A stretch of DNA of 64,000 bases from Mytilinidion resinicola (GCF_010093595.1 NW_022985443.1:336688-400687); one strand, 5' to 3'. Numbered from the stretch's first letter, positions 19,626 to 33,249 are shown. Numbers and translations are program-made. The notes: generated from the sequence alone by a model not told the origin.

Positions 19626-20946
19626 GGCGGATGGGCTTCTTTCTCTGAAACGAGGATCCTGGGATCGTGAAAGGGATGATAAGGAACCTTTCGAACTGTA
19701 AAGAAGTCTGCAAGATCTTCGCGGGAGTATCGACGATCGTAGATCTGAAGGCCTAGGTCCCAGATCTTAGCTCTCGGGCTAGTGGAAATGTGTATTGTAC
19801 AGAAAGAAGTCAGATGCTCCGTAATACAGGTATGGGGATATTAAGATTAGAGTGCCAAATTATGAGCAATGTGCAGCCCTTGAAAATAAGCCTGGTTTAG
19901 AATAGATATGCCTTGGGATAAGCAGAGGTAGTCGACGAAGTAGGGAGAAGTCCAACGAGGTTCGCTGTCTGCCAAGGTTTGCGGCTCAGCACGACCCGCT
20001 CGGTCCCGCTGAGGCCTAACCTCAGTGAGCATAGAACGAGTCATGGCCCCTTTTTAGAGAAAAGCAATAAGCTTGTAGTATCAACAAAAGTTTCCCTACA
20101 CTTATTTTGTACCGCCTAACGTAGCTCGGCAAGATTTCATGCTGGTCAAAATGATGGATTTGAACCTCCTCTAGACGGCCGAAAGCTCCTTGAAGCGCCA
20201 CAAGCAGTGGCCTAATTGATGAAGATTTCCGAGCAACTCTCGAGACACACGAAATATATTGAACCCATCAATTCATATCTAACATCTCTATCCGGATCCC
20301 ACGCCCACATCCGATCCGCAGGCAAAAGAAAAGGTCATCGAGCGCATCATATCCATTCTCGGCTTCGATACCGCCCGCTCTCGACCAATTGGGGAGCAAC
20401 GCGCAACCGCACTTATCCTCATCGGTTTTTCAAGCCCATCATAGTCCCAAAGTTCATCACCGCTACCAACCTCCGTAAACAAAAACAGCCTTCGCAACTA
20501 GCCGTCAAGGGCCAGTACCGCTCAAAGCTCAAAAGGAGACACGCTATTAACCCGCACCTAACCGCCTTCCAACAGAAAAGGAAAAGAGAGCTTCCCCGTC
20601 CCTCAAATTTCCCAGAACCAAAAAGGCCGTGTGGTCGTTAGACAAATAGGGAAACCATGCAAAAACCTCATCACAACAATCGCAACCGTGATATAGGGTA
20701 GGACTCGTCGGTAGAATTGGGAGGATCATACTTACGCTAACGAAACACAGCCAAAAGAGGTCCGAATGAAGCCAAATCGAAACCCAAAGAGTGGCGTTGC
20801 TCATGGTCGCTCCTGCGCCAAATGTAAGATGCCTGGAAGACTGCTGAGAAGGCTAGACGAGACGAGGGCGAGAACGCTCATGAATCTGTGCCAAAAGTGA
20901 AAGTCCTAGGAGATCGGAGACAGTGGTATCTATGAGATCGAGACTT
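19626..20946. other. Intergenic region, F-box promoter and cla4 3' flank, with a coding-like remnant
   Basis: Apart from the possible remnant at 20216-20444, no gene is supported. A minus-strand frame at 20804-20547 begins MSNATLWVSIWLHSDLFWLC and meets a good GTAAGT donor, but I could not assemble a convincing protein. Confidence 0.45.
20216..20444 (+). pseudogene. Possible frameshifted small gene of unknown function
   Basis: One frame from ATG 20219 reads EQLSRHTKYIEPINSYLTSL. Overlapping its end, another frame (open 20283-20444) reads SDPQAKEKVIERIISILGFD, then TARSRPIGEQRATALILIGF, and stops at 20442. Both pieces have protein-like composition and lie head to tail, as if one gene had taken a frameshift or contained a short unrecognised intron. 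I do not recognise the family. Confidence 0.3.
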
Positions 20947-23624
20947 TTAGTGGCTTCCATTCTTCCTAAAGTTGAGCAGTTGGGCCAAACTGGCAAGGCT
21001 GCATCCGCCCCTCAAGAAGTCATGGCTCATCAGCTCACTAGCGCTAGCCCTCGACTTTACATCGACGCAAAGACAGACGCTGAGGAAAGCCTTAAGCTCC
21101 TTGGAAAGTTTGTCCGGCTTCTTGAGACGGGGAGTGCCATTGGTAGCAATGAGGTAGAGGGCCTTGAGTGGCTCCTCGTTCAGGTAAGGTGGTTCAGACT
21201 CGATCATCTCGATGGCCATGATGCCTAGCGACCAGATGTCCACTTTGTTGCCGTACTCCTTCTGCTTGACGACTTCGGGCGCCATCCAGTATGGAGTGCC
21301 GACCATGGTGGCACGCTTGCTTCGCTGCTCCGTGAGCTTGGCGCAAAATCCGAAATCGGTGATCTTGACATTTCCACGGCCATCAAGCAGCACGTTGTCG
21401 CTCTTGATGTCACGATGGATAATGTTCTGAGCGTGCAGATGCTCAAGACCTTTGCATGTCTACCAAAGTGATTAGCTCGAAATTCACTCAGACGCCACTG
21501 TATTTCAGGTGAAAGAACCGGTCATCTGCCAGGATTTCTAATTCCAATTGCATCATGTGACCAACTCTTCATCTGAAACACCGTAGTGAGTAGACTCACC
21601 TCCAAACAGATTGTAGCAATCTGATCCTCGCTGATCGACGGGTTGTTGTCAATGACATCAGTCAAAGCACCGCCCTCCATGAACTCCATCACCACCCATA
21701 ACTCAGAGTGCTCCTCCTGGAGGAAGGCATCCAAGAAGTTGACGATGTTGGGGTGCTTGCTGTCCTTCATGACGATGATTTCGTTGACAATCAACTCCTT
21801 CCTCGGCTGGTTGCGGAGATCCATCTGTTTGATGGCCACCTGGGCGCGGGGCCCATTCTCTCGAAGGATTCTCTTTGCGGTCTCTGATGTTGCGCTCTCT
21901 CGAATCCGAGCGACATATACGGATCCTGATGCACCCTGACCGATCTTCTTCTGCTTGTTGTAGGAGTCCAAGGGTTTGTCTTTGGAAACAACTTCCCGTA
22001 GCTTGATCATGACTTCGCTCTCGGACATACTCGACATGCGGACATCCTTGCGACCAGGCTCCTCTTTCTTGCTAGTGAGCGCCTTTTCAGCTTGCTTCAC
22101 GGGATCAACTGCAGGGGCCGGTGCTTGTTTGCTGGCCACATTCAAAGGCTTCGGCGCGGTAGCTCCAGGTAAGCGTGTCTGACCTGCCTGGTTGGTGCTC
22201 CCATTAGGCGCGCGAGCCTGCGCAGACTGTCCATTAGATCCGGCTGGATACCTAGCAGCAGGCTGAGCCGGACGCTGGGCCGCAGCTGGAGGGGCCTTAG
22301 CTTGCGGGGACTTGTAGGCGCTATTGGAGGTAGGGGCAGATGGAGCGGTCCTCTGAGCCGCCATCTGGCGCAAAGAGCCTGGCGGTTGCTGCCTATCTCT
22401 CGAAGTTCCTGGAGTCGATGGGGCGGGTCGACTTGCGTTGTACCGAGCAGGATTATTCCCTGACGGGCTCGTATCTCTACTTTCTTCAGTATAGCCTCCG
22501 CCTCCAATCTCCTGTTTGGCGATCGGAGTCTTAGTCTTCGGCAGAGAAGCGTTCCACGCCGCATCTTCTTCACGCTGTCGACGCTCCTGCTCCCGCCGCT
22601 GTTGCTCGCGCTCGCGCTCACGCTGGAGTTTCGCCTCCTCCTCTCGCCTCCGACGTCGCTCTTCTTCGGCTCGTGCATTGTCTTGTGCTTGCTGCTGATA
22701 AGACGTCTTTTCGTTTCCGTAATTATTTGGAGGAGGAGTCTGGCTGTTCTCCCGAGACGTGTTGTAGCTCTGTTGGCGTGAAAATCCGTTTGGTGGAGTC
22801 GGTCGCGGGGGAGCAATGGAATTGCCGCCGGCGTATCCCAGCTGCTTTTCATTTCCGGAAGAGACTGGGGGTGTAGGAGTGAGGCTTGGGTAGGACACGG
22901 GATCATCCGCGCGCTTGACAAGCTTCTCGGTGTAAAACTCAAGCACCTCCAGAACAGCCTTGGGGTTCTTCGCATAGTCGTCCTTCGTGATGGCTGATGC
23001 AGTGAGAAGCTTCTCCCATTCAACAGGCAGTCCAACGAAAGCACCGGTAGTAGGATCGAAGCCAACATGAACCCGGTGAGTAAAGTTGGTAGGATTGCTC
23101 ACGCCACCCATGCTAGGACATCGCTGATATATGCTATCAATCCATGAGTAGACCTCGTCGTCCGTGTTCACTTTGCAAGTGATGACCTTGGTGGGCGCAT
23201 CGCGGGGCGGAGACGCGCCATTGGATGTGTTCGTGGTCCTACTAATCTCGAAAGAAAATGGGAAGTTATCGGATCTGGTCACGCTTGTGACATCGCGGAG
23301 TTGAATGGTGAAAGATACTTTAGGCGAGGTGTTACTCTTCATGAAATCCAACTGGAACTCGCGTAGTATAAGAAATTTGTCGGACCAGATCATGCCCTTG
23401 AAGAGACCCTCATCTTTGACCTTTGCCCAGCCTTCCTTGACGACCTGGTAGGTGCCCATGCTCTTTTCGGACTGCGTTCGCTGGAGCAGGGAGGTTGACG
23501 AGTTGTTGAAGCCGGGGGATTGGAGGCTGAGGCCAGACATGTTGCCAGGGAGGTTGCTGGTGTTCGGTGTGAGTGCAAGGCGGGGGCGGTCGGTAGGAGG
23601 ACGCGGAGCCGGACCGGGATTCAT
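20947..23624 (-). CDS. cla4: PAK/Ste20-family kinase, Cla4 type
   Basis: Exon 1 is 23624-21600, the intron 21599-21460 (GTGAGT to TAG) and exon 2 21459-20947, giving 845 residues. It has a PH domain (about 60-175, [20 protein letters not shown]), a CRIB motif (about 174-208, [20 protein letters not shown]) that binds GTP-Cdc42/Rac, a low-complexity linker with a charged coiled segment ([20 protein letters not shown]), and a C-terminal kinase domain. Kinase landmarks are GQGASGSVY, the lysine of [19 protein letters not shown] and GTPYWMAPE, so it should be active. PH plus CRIB plus kinase identifies Cla4 rather than Ste20. Cla4 controls polarity, septation and septin assembly. Confidence 0.95.
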
Positions 23625-26100
23625 GAACTGGTCACGACTATAAACACTAAAAGGAGCTCGCGGTCAGTTCTGCTGATATGCACACCTGGGACGACGCCGA
23701 CAGAGGAAGTGGAAACAGGAAAAGATCTCGACAAGCTCGAGGTCCACGGGATGTTGCGATAACCAGATTGCGAGACATGGACTATACGTACGTCGGGGGG
23801 TTGTTCGACATGATGAGCTCGGAACAAGGGGCTATTAGGACTAGAAGGGCGTGTCAAGAGGCTCCACTGCTGTGTGCAGCTTGGCAGAGGTGCGTGAAGC
23901 GGGGTGTCGCGGTCTTCCAAAACGCGGCCGCGCAAAAGACGCCACCCAGCAGCAACACGGGCTGCACAGGCTGCAGCGCCTCGAAACGTACAGACCCAAG
24001 CGGTGGTGGCTGTGAATTGGGTCGGCGGTAACGAGCGTGGAGGGGTTGTTGGGGGCCGGTGAGAGTTTTGACACAACGGAGGAGGCGGTCGGGCAGCAGC
24101 TGGCGCTGGCGGTTGCTGAGGGTAGAGAGCTAGGCGGTTGACGCTCTCGTGGAGGAGTTCCGCTGGAAAGGTGGAAGCACGGCGTGGACGTTGGCGTACA
24201 GAACAGGGCCGGCGGTACCTCCTAGGTTGGCGGTGGTGCTGGGTGTTGTCCGGGGCAGACAGACGTTCGAGTCCGCGTCGTTAGAGCGGCAGCGACTCAC
24301 GTGACCTGGGCGAAGACTCCTTTGTGGCAGGTGAAGAAAAGAACGCAAAAGATACTGCACCAATAGCATGTGCCTGCAATGAATGCGGCTGCCCTTCATC
24401 CCGACGAGACGCCCTATTCGCTGCCGTCGTTTCATGCCCAGGATGCAGCACCGCTTGGCCTCCGAAAGCTTGACTTTTGGTGGGCTGCCCATTTCCTCGC
24501 AAGCGGCCTGGGGCGCGTAAGATCTGCCGCCAACGAGGCCGCCAGCTTGTTTCATCTTCCAGAAGCCCTTGATTCACCCCCGTCTGAAACCACTGTCTCC
24601 TCGTGGCCTGTGAGAGCTGCTGCGTAGCCGCTGCACGGCGGCCGTGACGCTGGCCGAGGGAGTCACTGTAAAGGAGCCTGTTGTTACGAAGGTAGCAACA
24701 TCATACGGAGAACCGTGGCGCTTATCCAACTGCAGCACCAATTGCACTCATCCATTCCTGCTGGGAAGCATATTCCGTATACACATCAAACCAGAACCTC
24801 TCTCTTCAAACTGCAGCTTCAGACTCCTCAACATCATCTCCAGCGTCTTCGCGTTTCAGCTTCCCTGTGGAACATCGCACTGCATCGGGACGTTGTTGGC
24901 CTGCAACGTCTATCCAACTATACAACAGCGGAGCAGACATCCGTCTTACATAGACACAATTATACGCATAGAGTTCAGCCCAAGGACCTCGCAAGGTCCA
25001 GGTTTCTTAGAATACAGGGCGTCCAAACCACTCGCGAACGCCCTTGCAGGCCACACGGCGCTAAAAGTGAACAAGATGAAATCCTCCGAAGCCGATCGCT
25101 GCATTAGAAATCAAGAAAGAGGCCATGAAAACAGGAGGAAATGTCTCTTATCTTTGAAAGTTCAACGACTTCAATCTATCCCCATGCTTGTGCATACATG
25201 TAAATGTCCTGACTACGAAAAGCTTGAGTGATTCGAGTTATCTATCTCACAACACCTGTTCGCTTTCCGCGCACTTCCACCGTTCTCATTTGATTAAATA
25301 GTCTGTAGCAGAACGCCGAGCTTTGAATACACCAAGATCTCTACCGCTCTGGGCAGCAGAACCCCAAAGTCCCGACGACATGAAACTGTTCGCGGCTTTT
25401 TACGAGAGTGTCTCCTCCGTGGCCCGGTTTGGAGCGTCTTCTAATGATATGTACAGGGCGAATGCGTTTCACATTGGCTGACTCCGCCTCGTACTTTTTA
25501 CAATTTACCAAATTCTCAAAGTCCAATTCAGGTTACTTTCCAATAACATGCCGAAATCGAGTCCAAATCGCAGAGACTGGCCCCTGTTAATACTCCCAAC
25601 CGCGTCAATATCTCCCCGATTCAATAGGCTGATTCAGGATGTCCAAGGCCCAACGCAGCTACTCTAGAACAGGGCATATGTAATAGTCCACTAACACAAG
25701 GTTCAAATATCGGACTAGCTCCCGTCAACATTCCAACACATATCGTATCACCAGTCAGATAGCACACGCCGATACGAACAATCACTAGTAATAAATCCCC
25801 TCTTCCCCCGCTAACATTATCTTCTACGGATATCATAGTGTACCTCCTCTGCGCATCAAACCAACGATGGCAATCCAACACTTGCTCACTCGCTCATACC
25901 CAAACACCCGCAAGGACTCCCCCCTGGAATACAAAAATGCAATGCCCGCTTGAACCCCCAGGGTTTCCATCCCAATATCCTCCAATAACCAGAGCCGCTC
26001 ACCCATGCAATTTGAACACTACCCAGAAACCAAAACTCCGCTAGGACACATACGACAAACTCAAACGATGCCTAACTTCGACATGCGCAACGCATCAGCT
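23625..26100. other. 2.5-kb intergenic region between cla4 and alpha-actinin
   Basis: It holds the cla4 promoter and the alpha-actinin 3' flank. Open frames at 24370-24627 and 24644-25231 (the latter starting at GTG) have no recognisable domains and are not called. I see no repeats or RNA genes. Confidence 0.5.
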
Positions 26101-28359
26101 TCATTTCATCCCATTGACTTTCCCATTCGGAGCATTCGTGTTCGTGTTCATGAAATGCTCCATGTAGGTGATGTAGTCGAATTTGGGTACGTCGCGGTCT
26201 TGCTGTAGGTCTGGGCCGCGGTGAGGAGGCATGGTCTTGACGAGGTCTTCGATGATTTCGTCGGGGACAAGGGAGTGGCGCAGGTCGAGTTCTGTTACGT
26301 AGGGCTATGCGGAATACACGTTAGTGGACATACCCCTTAATGCCAATTCTGATCTGAACTAGGGGAGACTCACCTTCCCATCTGCAACCTCCTTAAAGCT
26401 CTCAAACACCTGCTCCGCCGTATGCTGATCTTCCGTCTCATCCACCATGAACCTGATGAACTGTTCGAACGTCACGTAGTCCCTGCCGCCGCTCGTCTCG
26501 CTGAATTTCTCATGCATCTCCTCTTCGTCGTACACAAGTCCCAGACTAGCTAGCGCGGCCGAGAACTCGAGTTCTTGCAACGAGTTGCTCAGGTCGCGGT
26601 CGAAGTGCCGGAACACGCTCTCGAACTCTTCCAGCTGGATTGGCGTGAGGTTCGTCATGTTCCGCGCGACCATCTGGTTCTCAAGGAAGGCAAGCTTCTT
26701 GCTGACAGAGGAGCGCACAAGACCCAATTCGTACTCGAGTTCGTCGTAGGAGTAGGTAGTGAAGTCGTTCTCTTCAATGTTGGCTTCCGTGCATTGCTCG
26801 TCGAGGGCCGCGATGATGTTGAGATATTCGTCGAGGGGTTGGAGGCTTTCGCTGATTTTTTGCGTGTGTCGCAGCTGGTCGTCGACGTCGCCTTCTAGGC
26901 CAGATATCGAGGCTGACAGAGTATTGAGAGCGAGGGCAAAGTCGTTGGCTTTGTCGGCGAAAGATTTGCGGAGAGCGTTTTTGATGCTCGAAACTGTCAG
27001 TTTGTATCTAACAAAGAATGGAACCACACATACTCTCTAATCATTTCGTTTATGAGCTGACTCCTCTGCCGCTCTGCCGTCATCAAGCCAGCCCATGCAA
27101 CGTCCAGCGCTTCTAGGCTCAAGTCTGCAGGCGGTTCATATGGTCGTAATCGGTAAGTACTAAGCTTAGTCTTGATATTCCCGAGCAATCCCACCAAATC
27201 CGACTTCTCTGCCACCCATGCTCGCTTGTTTTTGCGTTTGTATCCTGTGAACTCTAGTGCGTGATTTTTGGCGTCCACGTACGTTCCCAAGAATTGGGTA
27301 TCCTCCCACGTTTGTTGCTGCTCGGTGATTTGGCGAAGTAACTCCCGCATACGTTTCTCAAATGTATTTTGCATTTCCCAAGCACCTGCCATACTCTGCA
27401 CAAACTTCTCCACTCTCCGTCCGGCATTCTCAACCTTTTCCATCTGGGAGAAGGCGTGGAACCAGTATGCAATGTACGTCATGAGGGATCGTTCGTCGGG
27501 TTTCTGGACATCGCATACGTCCTCGACGTCAAGAAGGTCGGGGATGCCGATTTCTTTCGAGGCAATGTCAAAAGCCATCTGCATGTTCCCGCGGTGGTCT
27601 GATTTGTCCAAGCTGTCGTAGTCGATGAGGTCGGGCCTATGGATATCGAGGAGAGCGCAACTGTAATATTGTAAGCCATGAACCACACTCCAATCCCAAT
27701 GCAACATACAAAGCCAATCCATCATTCCAACTTGTCGAGAAATCCCGCACCTCAACCTCGTCATAGCACGCCGTCTTGCGCTGACACCACAGCAACAGAC
27801 CCTCCTTCGCACTCAGTCCTTCCTCATTAATATCGCTGATAGTGAATCTAAGAATCAGCGTCCAAATCAACCCCAAGATAATTTTGCTGTTCCCATCCAC
27901 AACGTCCTCGGCGCCGATATTCGTCATCTGAATCCCCCGCCCCTTGATGAACTCCAGACTCTTGTTGACGTTCTCGAACTTCTGCACTCGCAGCTTCGGC
28001 CGTGACGCATACCTGCCCAGCGATTCGTTTCCGAGGATCTCGAGGAGGTGGATGAGGACGACCTAGTGCACTTCGGATTAGCAAGTGGGACTTGACCAAA
28101 GTGGCGGTAAACAAGCCGGGCTGCCACAGTGCGCATTTGCAGAGGGCCTGCGACACTTACGCCGTCGGAGAGGTCGTGAATTAGATCCTGTATCTGCACG
28201 TTTCGCGCCAGTATTTTGCTGTTCAGCCTGCAGGGCGCCGTCAGTGGTTGCTATGCGGGCATCAACAGTGGGTGTTTTGCGGGGAGGGACAGGGCACACG
28301 CACCACTTGGTGAAGGTCTTCTGCTGCACCTTAACCCATTGCTGCTCGAGAGGGGCCAT
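26101..28359 (-). CDS. Alpha-actinin
   Basis: Six exons on the minus strand (28359-28304, 28227-28161, 28062-27710, 27660-27034, 26986-26374, 26304-26101) give 639 residues with all junctions in frame. Two calponin-homology domains form the actin-binding region (WVKVQQKTFTKW; LIHDLSDGVVLIHLLEILG; LRFTISDINEEGLSAKEGLL; DGLAFCALLDIHRPDLIDYD). Spectrin-like helices follow (EKRMRELLRQITEQQQTWED; IKNALRKSFADKANDFALAL), then EF-hands. The first EF loop, DRDLSNSLQELE, has the canonical acidic pattern and the second is degenerate. The length fits short fungal alpha-actinins with a two-repeat rod. The protein crosslinks actin in the cytokinetic ring and at growing tips. It is divergent from the antiporter gene. 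Confidence 0.94.
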
Positions 28360-28702
28360 GGTGGAGGATTTGCATCTAGGGTGGAGTATGTATATAGCCA
28401 AGAAGCGTGTTTTAGGGGTGGATGTGTGAATATGTAAAGGCGGCGCTGGCGGAGGTGGTTGCGTTGGCCGCTTTGAAAGCTGCGGGGACGCTCAGCCAAT
28501 CATCGCCCAGAAGCGCGTCTTTTCCCCCGGAATTTAAAGACATCAGCCAATGTTCTTTCTTCATCACTACCCTCCTTTAGACCCCCTCTATCTCCTCTAT
28601 CCAGTGACTAGACGACACCAAGGGTGAACAGGAGGACTAAGATAAGCATTCGCCAGAAAGCTATCACCACCCAGGGGCGTGGGACACCTCGTGCTTGCCA
28701 CG
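28360..28702. promoter_or_regulatory. Divergent promoter region of alpha-actinin and the antiporter
   Basis: The start codons are separated by 343 bp on opposite strands. No strong TATA or known motif is seen beyond an AATTTAAAG at about 28532. Confidence 0.45.
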
Positions 28703-30537
28703 ATGAACACCTCGCTGCCCTACCACGAGCCAGGCATCGTGACAATTCTTATCCAAACTTCCTTTATATTTATTCTCAATATCGTCAATTCCATTCTTGA
28801 TCATACGCTATACTGCGGCCTGTTAGGCCAGGTCCTCGTTGGCATCGCCTGGGGGACTCCAGGAGCAAACTGGATTTCAATCCACACTGAAGAAGTCGTT
28901 GTTCAACTGGGCTATATCGGTTTGATACTTCTTGTATATGAAGGTAGATAGATTTCATACCCAACTACCACATTTCATAGTCACAACCAATTCCCCTTCT
29001 TACCACCTCAGGCGGTCTCTCCACCTCCTTCAAATCCCTAAAAGCCAATTTCCTCCTCTCCATCGCCGTCGCAATCACAGGAATCACCCTCCCCATCGCC
29101 CTCTCATTCTCCCTCCAAGGCCTCGCCGGCGCCTCTCCCCTCCAAGCCTTCGCTGCCGGTGCAGCACTTTGTTCCACATCCCTCGGCACTACTTTTACAA
29201 TTCTTAGCACCTCCGGCCTCGCTGCCACCCGCCTGGGCGTCGTCCTCTCCAGCGCCGCAATGATGGACGACATCGTCGGGCTGGTAATGGTCCAGGTGAT
29301 CTCAAATCTTGGTGGGTCTGCCACCACCATCGCACCCGCCACCATCATCCGTCCCATCCTCGTTTCTCTCGCCTTCGCAGCCATCGTCCCATTTGCGTGT
29401 CGCTTTGTGGTCAGGCCTGCAACACTTCTCTGCAACCAGCACCGCGAGTGTCATCCAGCTGGGATGACTCAAAGGGTGTTATGTCTTAAACACACGGCGT
29501 TCATCATCCACAGCGCTGTGCTGCTGGCGTTGGTCACGGGCGCGAGCTACGCTGGAACTTCGAACCTCTTTGCGGCGTATATTGCAGGCGCGGTGGTTAG
29601 TTGGTGGGACGATGAGCTACCGCATCCAAGCCACGGTGGTCGCACCAAGATTGCCGCAGATCCGGCACCCCGCGAGAATCAGACCACTCTCCTAGAGCCT
29701 ACGATGCTACAGCAGCGAACGCAGCAGAGTGACCGCATCGTACGGATTCAGCAGGAATGGAGTCCTGAGCGGGCGCGGCCGGGGAGAGAGGAGGCCGAGG
29801 AAGAGAAACTGGGCCAGCGCCCCTCAACACCACGCACCGCCACGGCAGGTACTCCTGCTCAACCGCTACAGCTCACGACAGGTGCCCAGATCTACGCGGC
29901 TTACTTCTACCAGCCTGTTGCTAGGGTGCTGAAACCCTTCTTCTTCGCGTCCATCGGGTTTTCGATCCCGATCAGCCGCCTCTTCGCTAGCCGCATTCTA
30001 TGGCGCGGGATTGTGTATACCATCATCATGACCATCGCTAAGATGGTGTGCGGGCTCTGGCTTGTACGAATCCCATGGTCGGCGTTCGTGCCTAGCAAGC
30101 TACGCGCTTTCAAACTGAAGTCTAAGTTCCCCTCACTGCCTCATCTGTGGGGGAAACGAGAGAAGACGACTACTCCTCCAGCCGCCTCCACGCCAGTTGC
30201 GCAATCCCCCCAACGCGCCACCTCCCCCTCAGTGCCCCCGACCCCACCCAAACCCCTCTCCCTCTATCCCCCGGCCATCCTTTCCCTCGCCATGGTCGCC
30301 CGCGGCGAGATCGGCTTCCTCGTCTCCGCCCTCGCAGAGAGCAAAGGCGTCTTCTCCCCCACCTCGCTCCCTCAAGATTACCCCACAGATATATTCCTTA
30401 TCACCACTCTTGCTATCTTCCTCTGCACCTTGGTCTCGCCTCTATGCGTCGGGTTGCTAGTGCGGCGGGTGAAGAGGCTAGAGGGGAGGAGAGAGCGGGG
30501 CGCTACGAGTGTGCTGGGTGTTTGGGGAGTGGAGTAA
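28703..30537 (+). CDS. Cation/H+ antiporter (CPA family, Na_H_Exchanger domain)
   Basis: Exon 1 is 28703-28943, the intron 28944-29011 and exon 2 29012-30537, giving 588 residues. Multiple hydrophobic helices are visible (VTILIQTSFIFILNIVNSIL, VVVQLGYIGLILLVYEG, FLLSIAVAITGITLPIAL). The conserved transmembrane acidic pair appears in AAMMDDIVGLVMVQVI, as in CPA exchangers that swap Na+ or K+ for H+. LSLAMVARGEIGFLVSALAE near the C-terminus is the family's conserved RGE helix. A hydrophilic loop of about 80 residues (DPAPRENQTTLLEP to TPAQPLQL) and a Pro-rich segment interrupt the membrane helices. There is no long cytosolic tail. The location (plasma membrane, Golgi or vacuole) cannot be told from sequence. 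Confidence 0.9.
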
Positions 30538-33249
30538 GGAGATGTGGAGGTATTGATAGAGTAGACCAGACTAAGAAACGGGAAAACGTTCAGCCCTGCG
30601 GATATAGGAAATGATCAAATAGGTCTACATAGATGTATAGAATGGATAGATACCCATATGCAAAGCTTCCGAAATCTAGATACCCGGGCGTTGCATTACC
30701 CCCTCTCAGACCCGTCCATCCCATCTTCCCTCCCCACTCCACCCCATCATCCCCGCTCGACCTGAGCTGACGACATGCCCCAATACCAGGGAACAATCGA
30801 GACCTAACCCGGGAAATCCAGACTCCAGCCCAGCTCCTAGCCCGCCATCTTCATGCCAGGCCAGGCTCGAGTTGCCCATGTCCCTCGAGCCCGGTGTCTG
30901 GAACCCTACGGACCTCTAGATGGAAGAATGGAGTGGAAAGCATATCCTAACCTAAACCCCCCCACAAAAGCCCGGATGCCTCTCCATGTGGTCTAGAATC
31001 CCTACAATGCTACAGTTGCAGAACGGTTCCAAGTTCCAGCCCAGCCACAATCCTCCACCCGCCTTTCCCCTCCCTTTCTCCCGCACGCTCAGCTTCCTTC
31101 GCCTTCGCGGCTGCTGTTGGAAGGAATTCCGTAGCTTTCTCACCTAGCGCAAGGCATGCTAATCAAAGGGTAAGCCCTACTCAGCGCCCCGGCAGAGCGG
31201 TAGCGGGCGGTTGCATGTACCTAATTATCTTGGGAAGGTACCTGAGGTTGGGGGGGGGGCGCGCAATTTGGGGAGACATGCGATACTGTAGATCCCCCTC
31301 GATAACATGGAATTATGGGCTAATTTGGCACACATAATCGCGCAACTCACAAGTTGCCGGAGAGAGTTAGTTCTGGATGTTGGGGAGGCGGCATGGGTTT
31401 GGGGAAGGGGAGGGGGGACGTTGGGGATACGGGTGTGGCGTCTGTTATCTTCCCAGCTGTCAGGTCCGTCAACTCGATGGAGAATGGATATCCAGTAGGT
31501 CATTTTACATCAATCCGGACAGCTTCAGCTTACGCTTCGCTTTGCCCTACACCGTCACACCAGGTTTCCCTTCCCTCCTCCTCTTGTATCCAAAACTCAC
31601 CGCCGCCCAGCTCAACATTCATTCGGCCCGTCTCCATCTCATTCATGCAGCGAGGGGGAAAAAAGGTCTTCACGTAGTGTAATCATAGCTTATTGGTCCC
31701 CCACCTACCCGCCAATCAACCCACTAGCGCATCGCTCTCTAGGTAAATCCTCGTCTCTACATCCCCGAATCCTCATACCTACATACGGACACGACGCAGA
31801 CGCAGGAACCTATGTACCTCAGCTGCACTCCCCATCCCCACCAGCTGCACATGTCGTTTCCATCCCCCTCCTCACCACCCTGCACCCACCGTTCCATCCA
31901 TTCCCCCCTCCCCACTACATACAATGCATCCACCATCCCTCCATCCCCCTCCTGCAAGGCCTCCCTCCATTTCCCGCGTGCATGACCTGCAACTTCTGTA
32001 CCTGTACCTACCTCCCGCATCCAGCATCGCGGCCCAACGCACCGCCAGCCCACGCATCCCATCCCACGCCCCACTACGTCCTCGTATCCAACCACCACTA
32101 GCTCTAACGCCAGTTTCCTTCACGCCGACCCGCAGTTTTCCCAATACCCCGGTACCCAGCTACATTTTCCGTGCGCCAAAGACTGCAGAAACGCGCTGTT
32201 TGCAGTAGGCGACGGATGTGAGTGGGGGTTGGCGCTTTTCACTTTGGTTATTTCTGCGGGCTTGTGTGGGTTTCCGAGGCGCCAATGGGTTAAGAATAGG
32301 ATTAAGGGCACAGAAAATCCTGCTGATTGGGATAAAACGGAATGGGGACGGAAGGGGAAGCCCAGCAAGCGAAGCAATAAATCGCGTGTTGGAAGCCACT
32401 GCTGCATGTTGGAGCTGGTGCTGCATGTTGGATATCCAGCCTACCATTGAAAGCAAGAAAACGGCGCAAGCAAGCGCGACCTTCCATCGCTCCAGGGCGA
32501 AGGGGATCCGCGAGTTTGGGATTGCAGATGGGCGGGGCGGGACGGGTCGCAGTCGTTCAGGTGTTGGAAAGGTGTGGGAGGAACCGTGGCTGCGGAACCG
32601 CTTGGTGCCGCGGTGCTGGAATTTTCTTCCAGTTTCGCCACCCACCCCTCCTCATACCCAACCCACCGTTTGATTCGCAAGTAGAAATAATACGGGAGAA
32701 AAGCGTGTGGTCGACGACGCTCCAAAACATTGTGAATTTGTGTTCAATTGGCTTTCAAACCAATAGGGTTCGCTGAGGTATACACCCACCACACCCTACC
32801 ACACCCCCATTTAAATCCAACAATCGTAGATAAGACAGACAAATGAGACTCCCAGTTTTTCGGTAGATCCCAGGCACCCCTAGATCCCCCCAAAATTCCC
32901 AGTTTTCCAAATACACCAATCCTTTTAAATAGACACAGCCAGCTTTTTTAGGGGCCCCCCCGGTTTCGCTTTCGTAATGGTACATGAAAATCCGTCAACG
33001 TCGTAAAAATATAGGTATACCCCTGACGGAGATGGGTAGGTAGTGATGTGGATATCAGCGAGAGCGAGAAAAAACACAGAAGTTGTAATGGTACAAGTAC
33101 AGAACATAGGTTAACAGAGTACAGCGCAATTCGTTCAAACAACAACGGAATAGGGCGGGCGCAGGCTATGCGGTAAACGGAAACAGTGACATAGCAGATC
33201 GAAGCTTGATGGACAAGGAAAAACACAAATGAAATCGTGATTCGGGCGA
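30538..33249. other. 2.7-kb intergenic region between convergent genes
   Basis: No gene is supported; the open frames on both strands are low-complexity. The top strand is strongly C-rich at about 31700-32130, and a run of ten G lies at about 31250. Both flanking genes end here, so this length is not needed for promoters. Confidence 0.5.

Noticed and set aside
20547..20804. Minus-strand frame starting MSNATLWVSIWLHSDLFWLC with a GTAAGT donor
   Set aside because: A possible downstream exon could be joined, but the resulting protein is short and unconvincing, and it overlaps the better plus-strand coding-like remnant.
24370..25231. Two adjacent plus-strand frames between cla4 and alpha-actinin
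   Set aside because: One starts at GTG, neither shows a domain, and codon and residue patterns look like non-coding sequence.
31757..32098. Minus-strand 113-codon frame rich in Gly/Trp/Met
   Set aside because: It is the complement of a C-rich low-complexity tract; composition explains the open frame.
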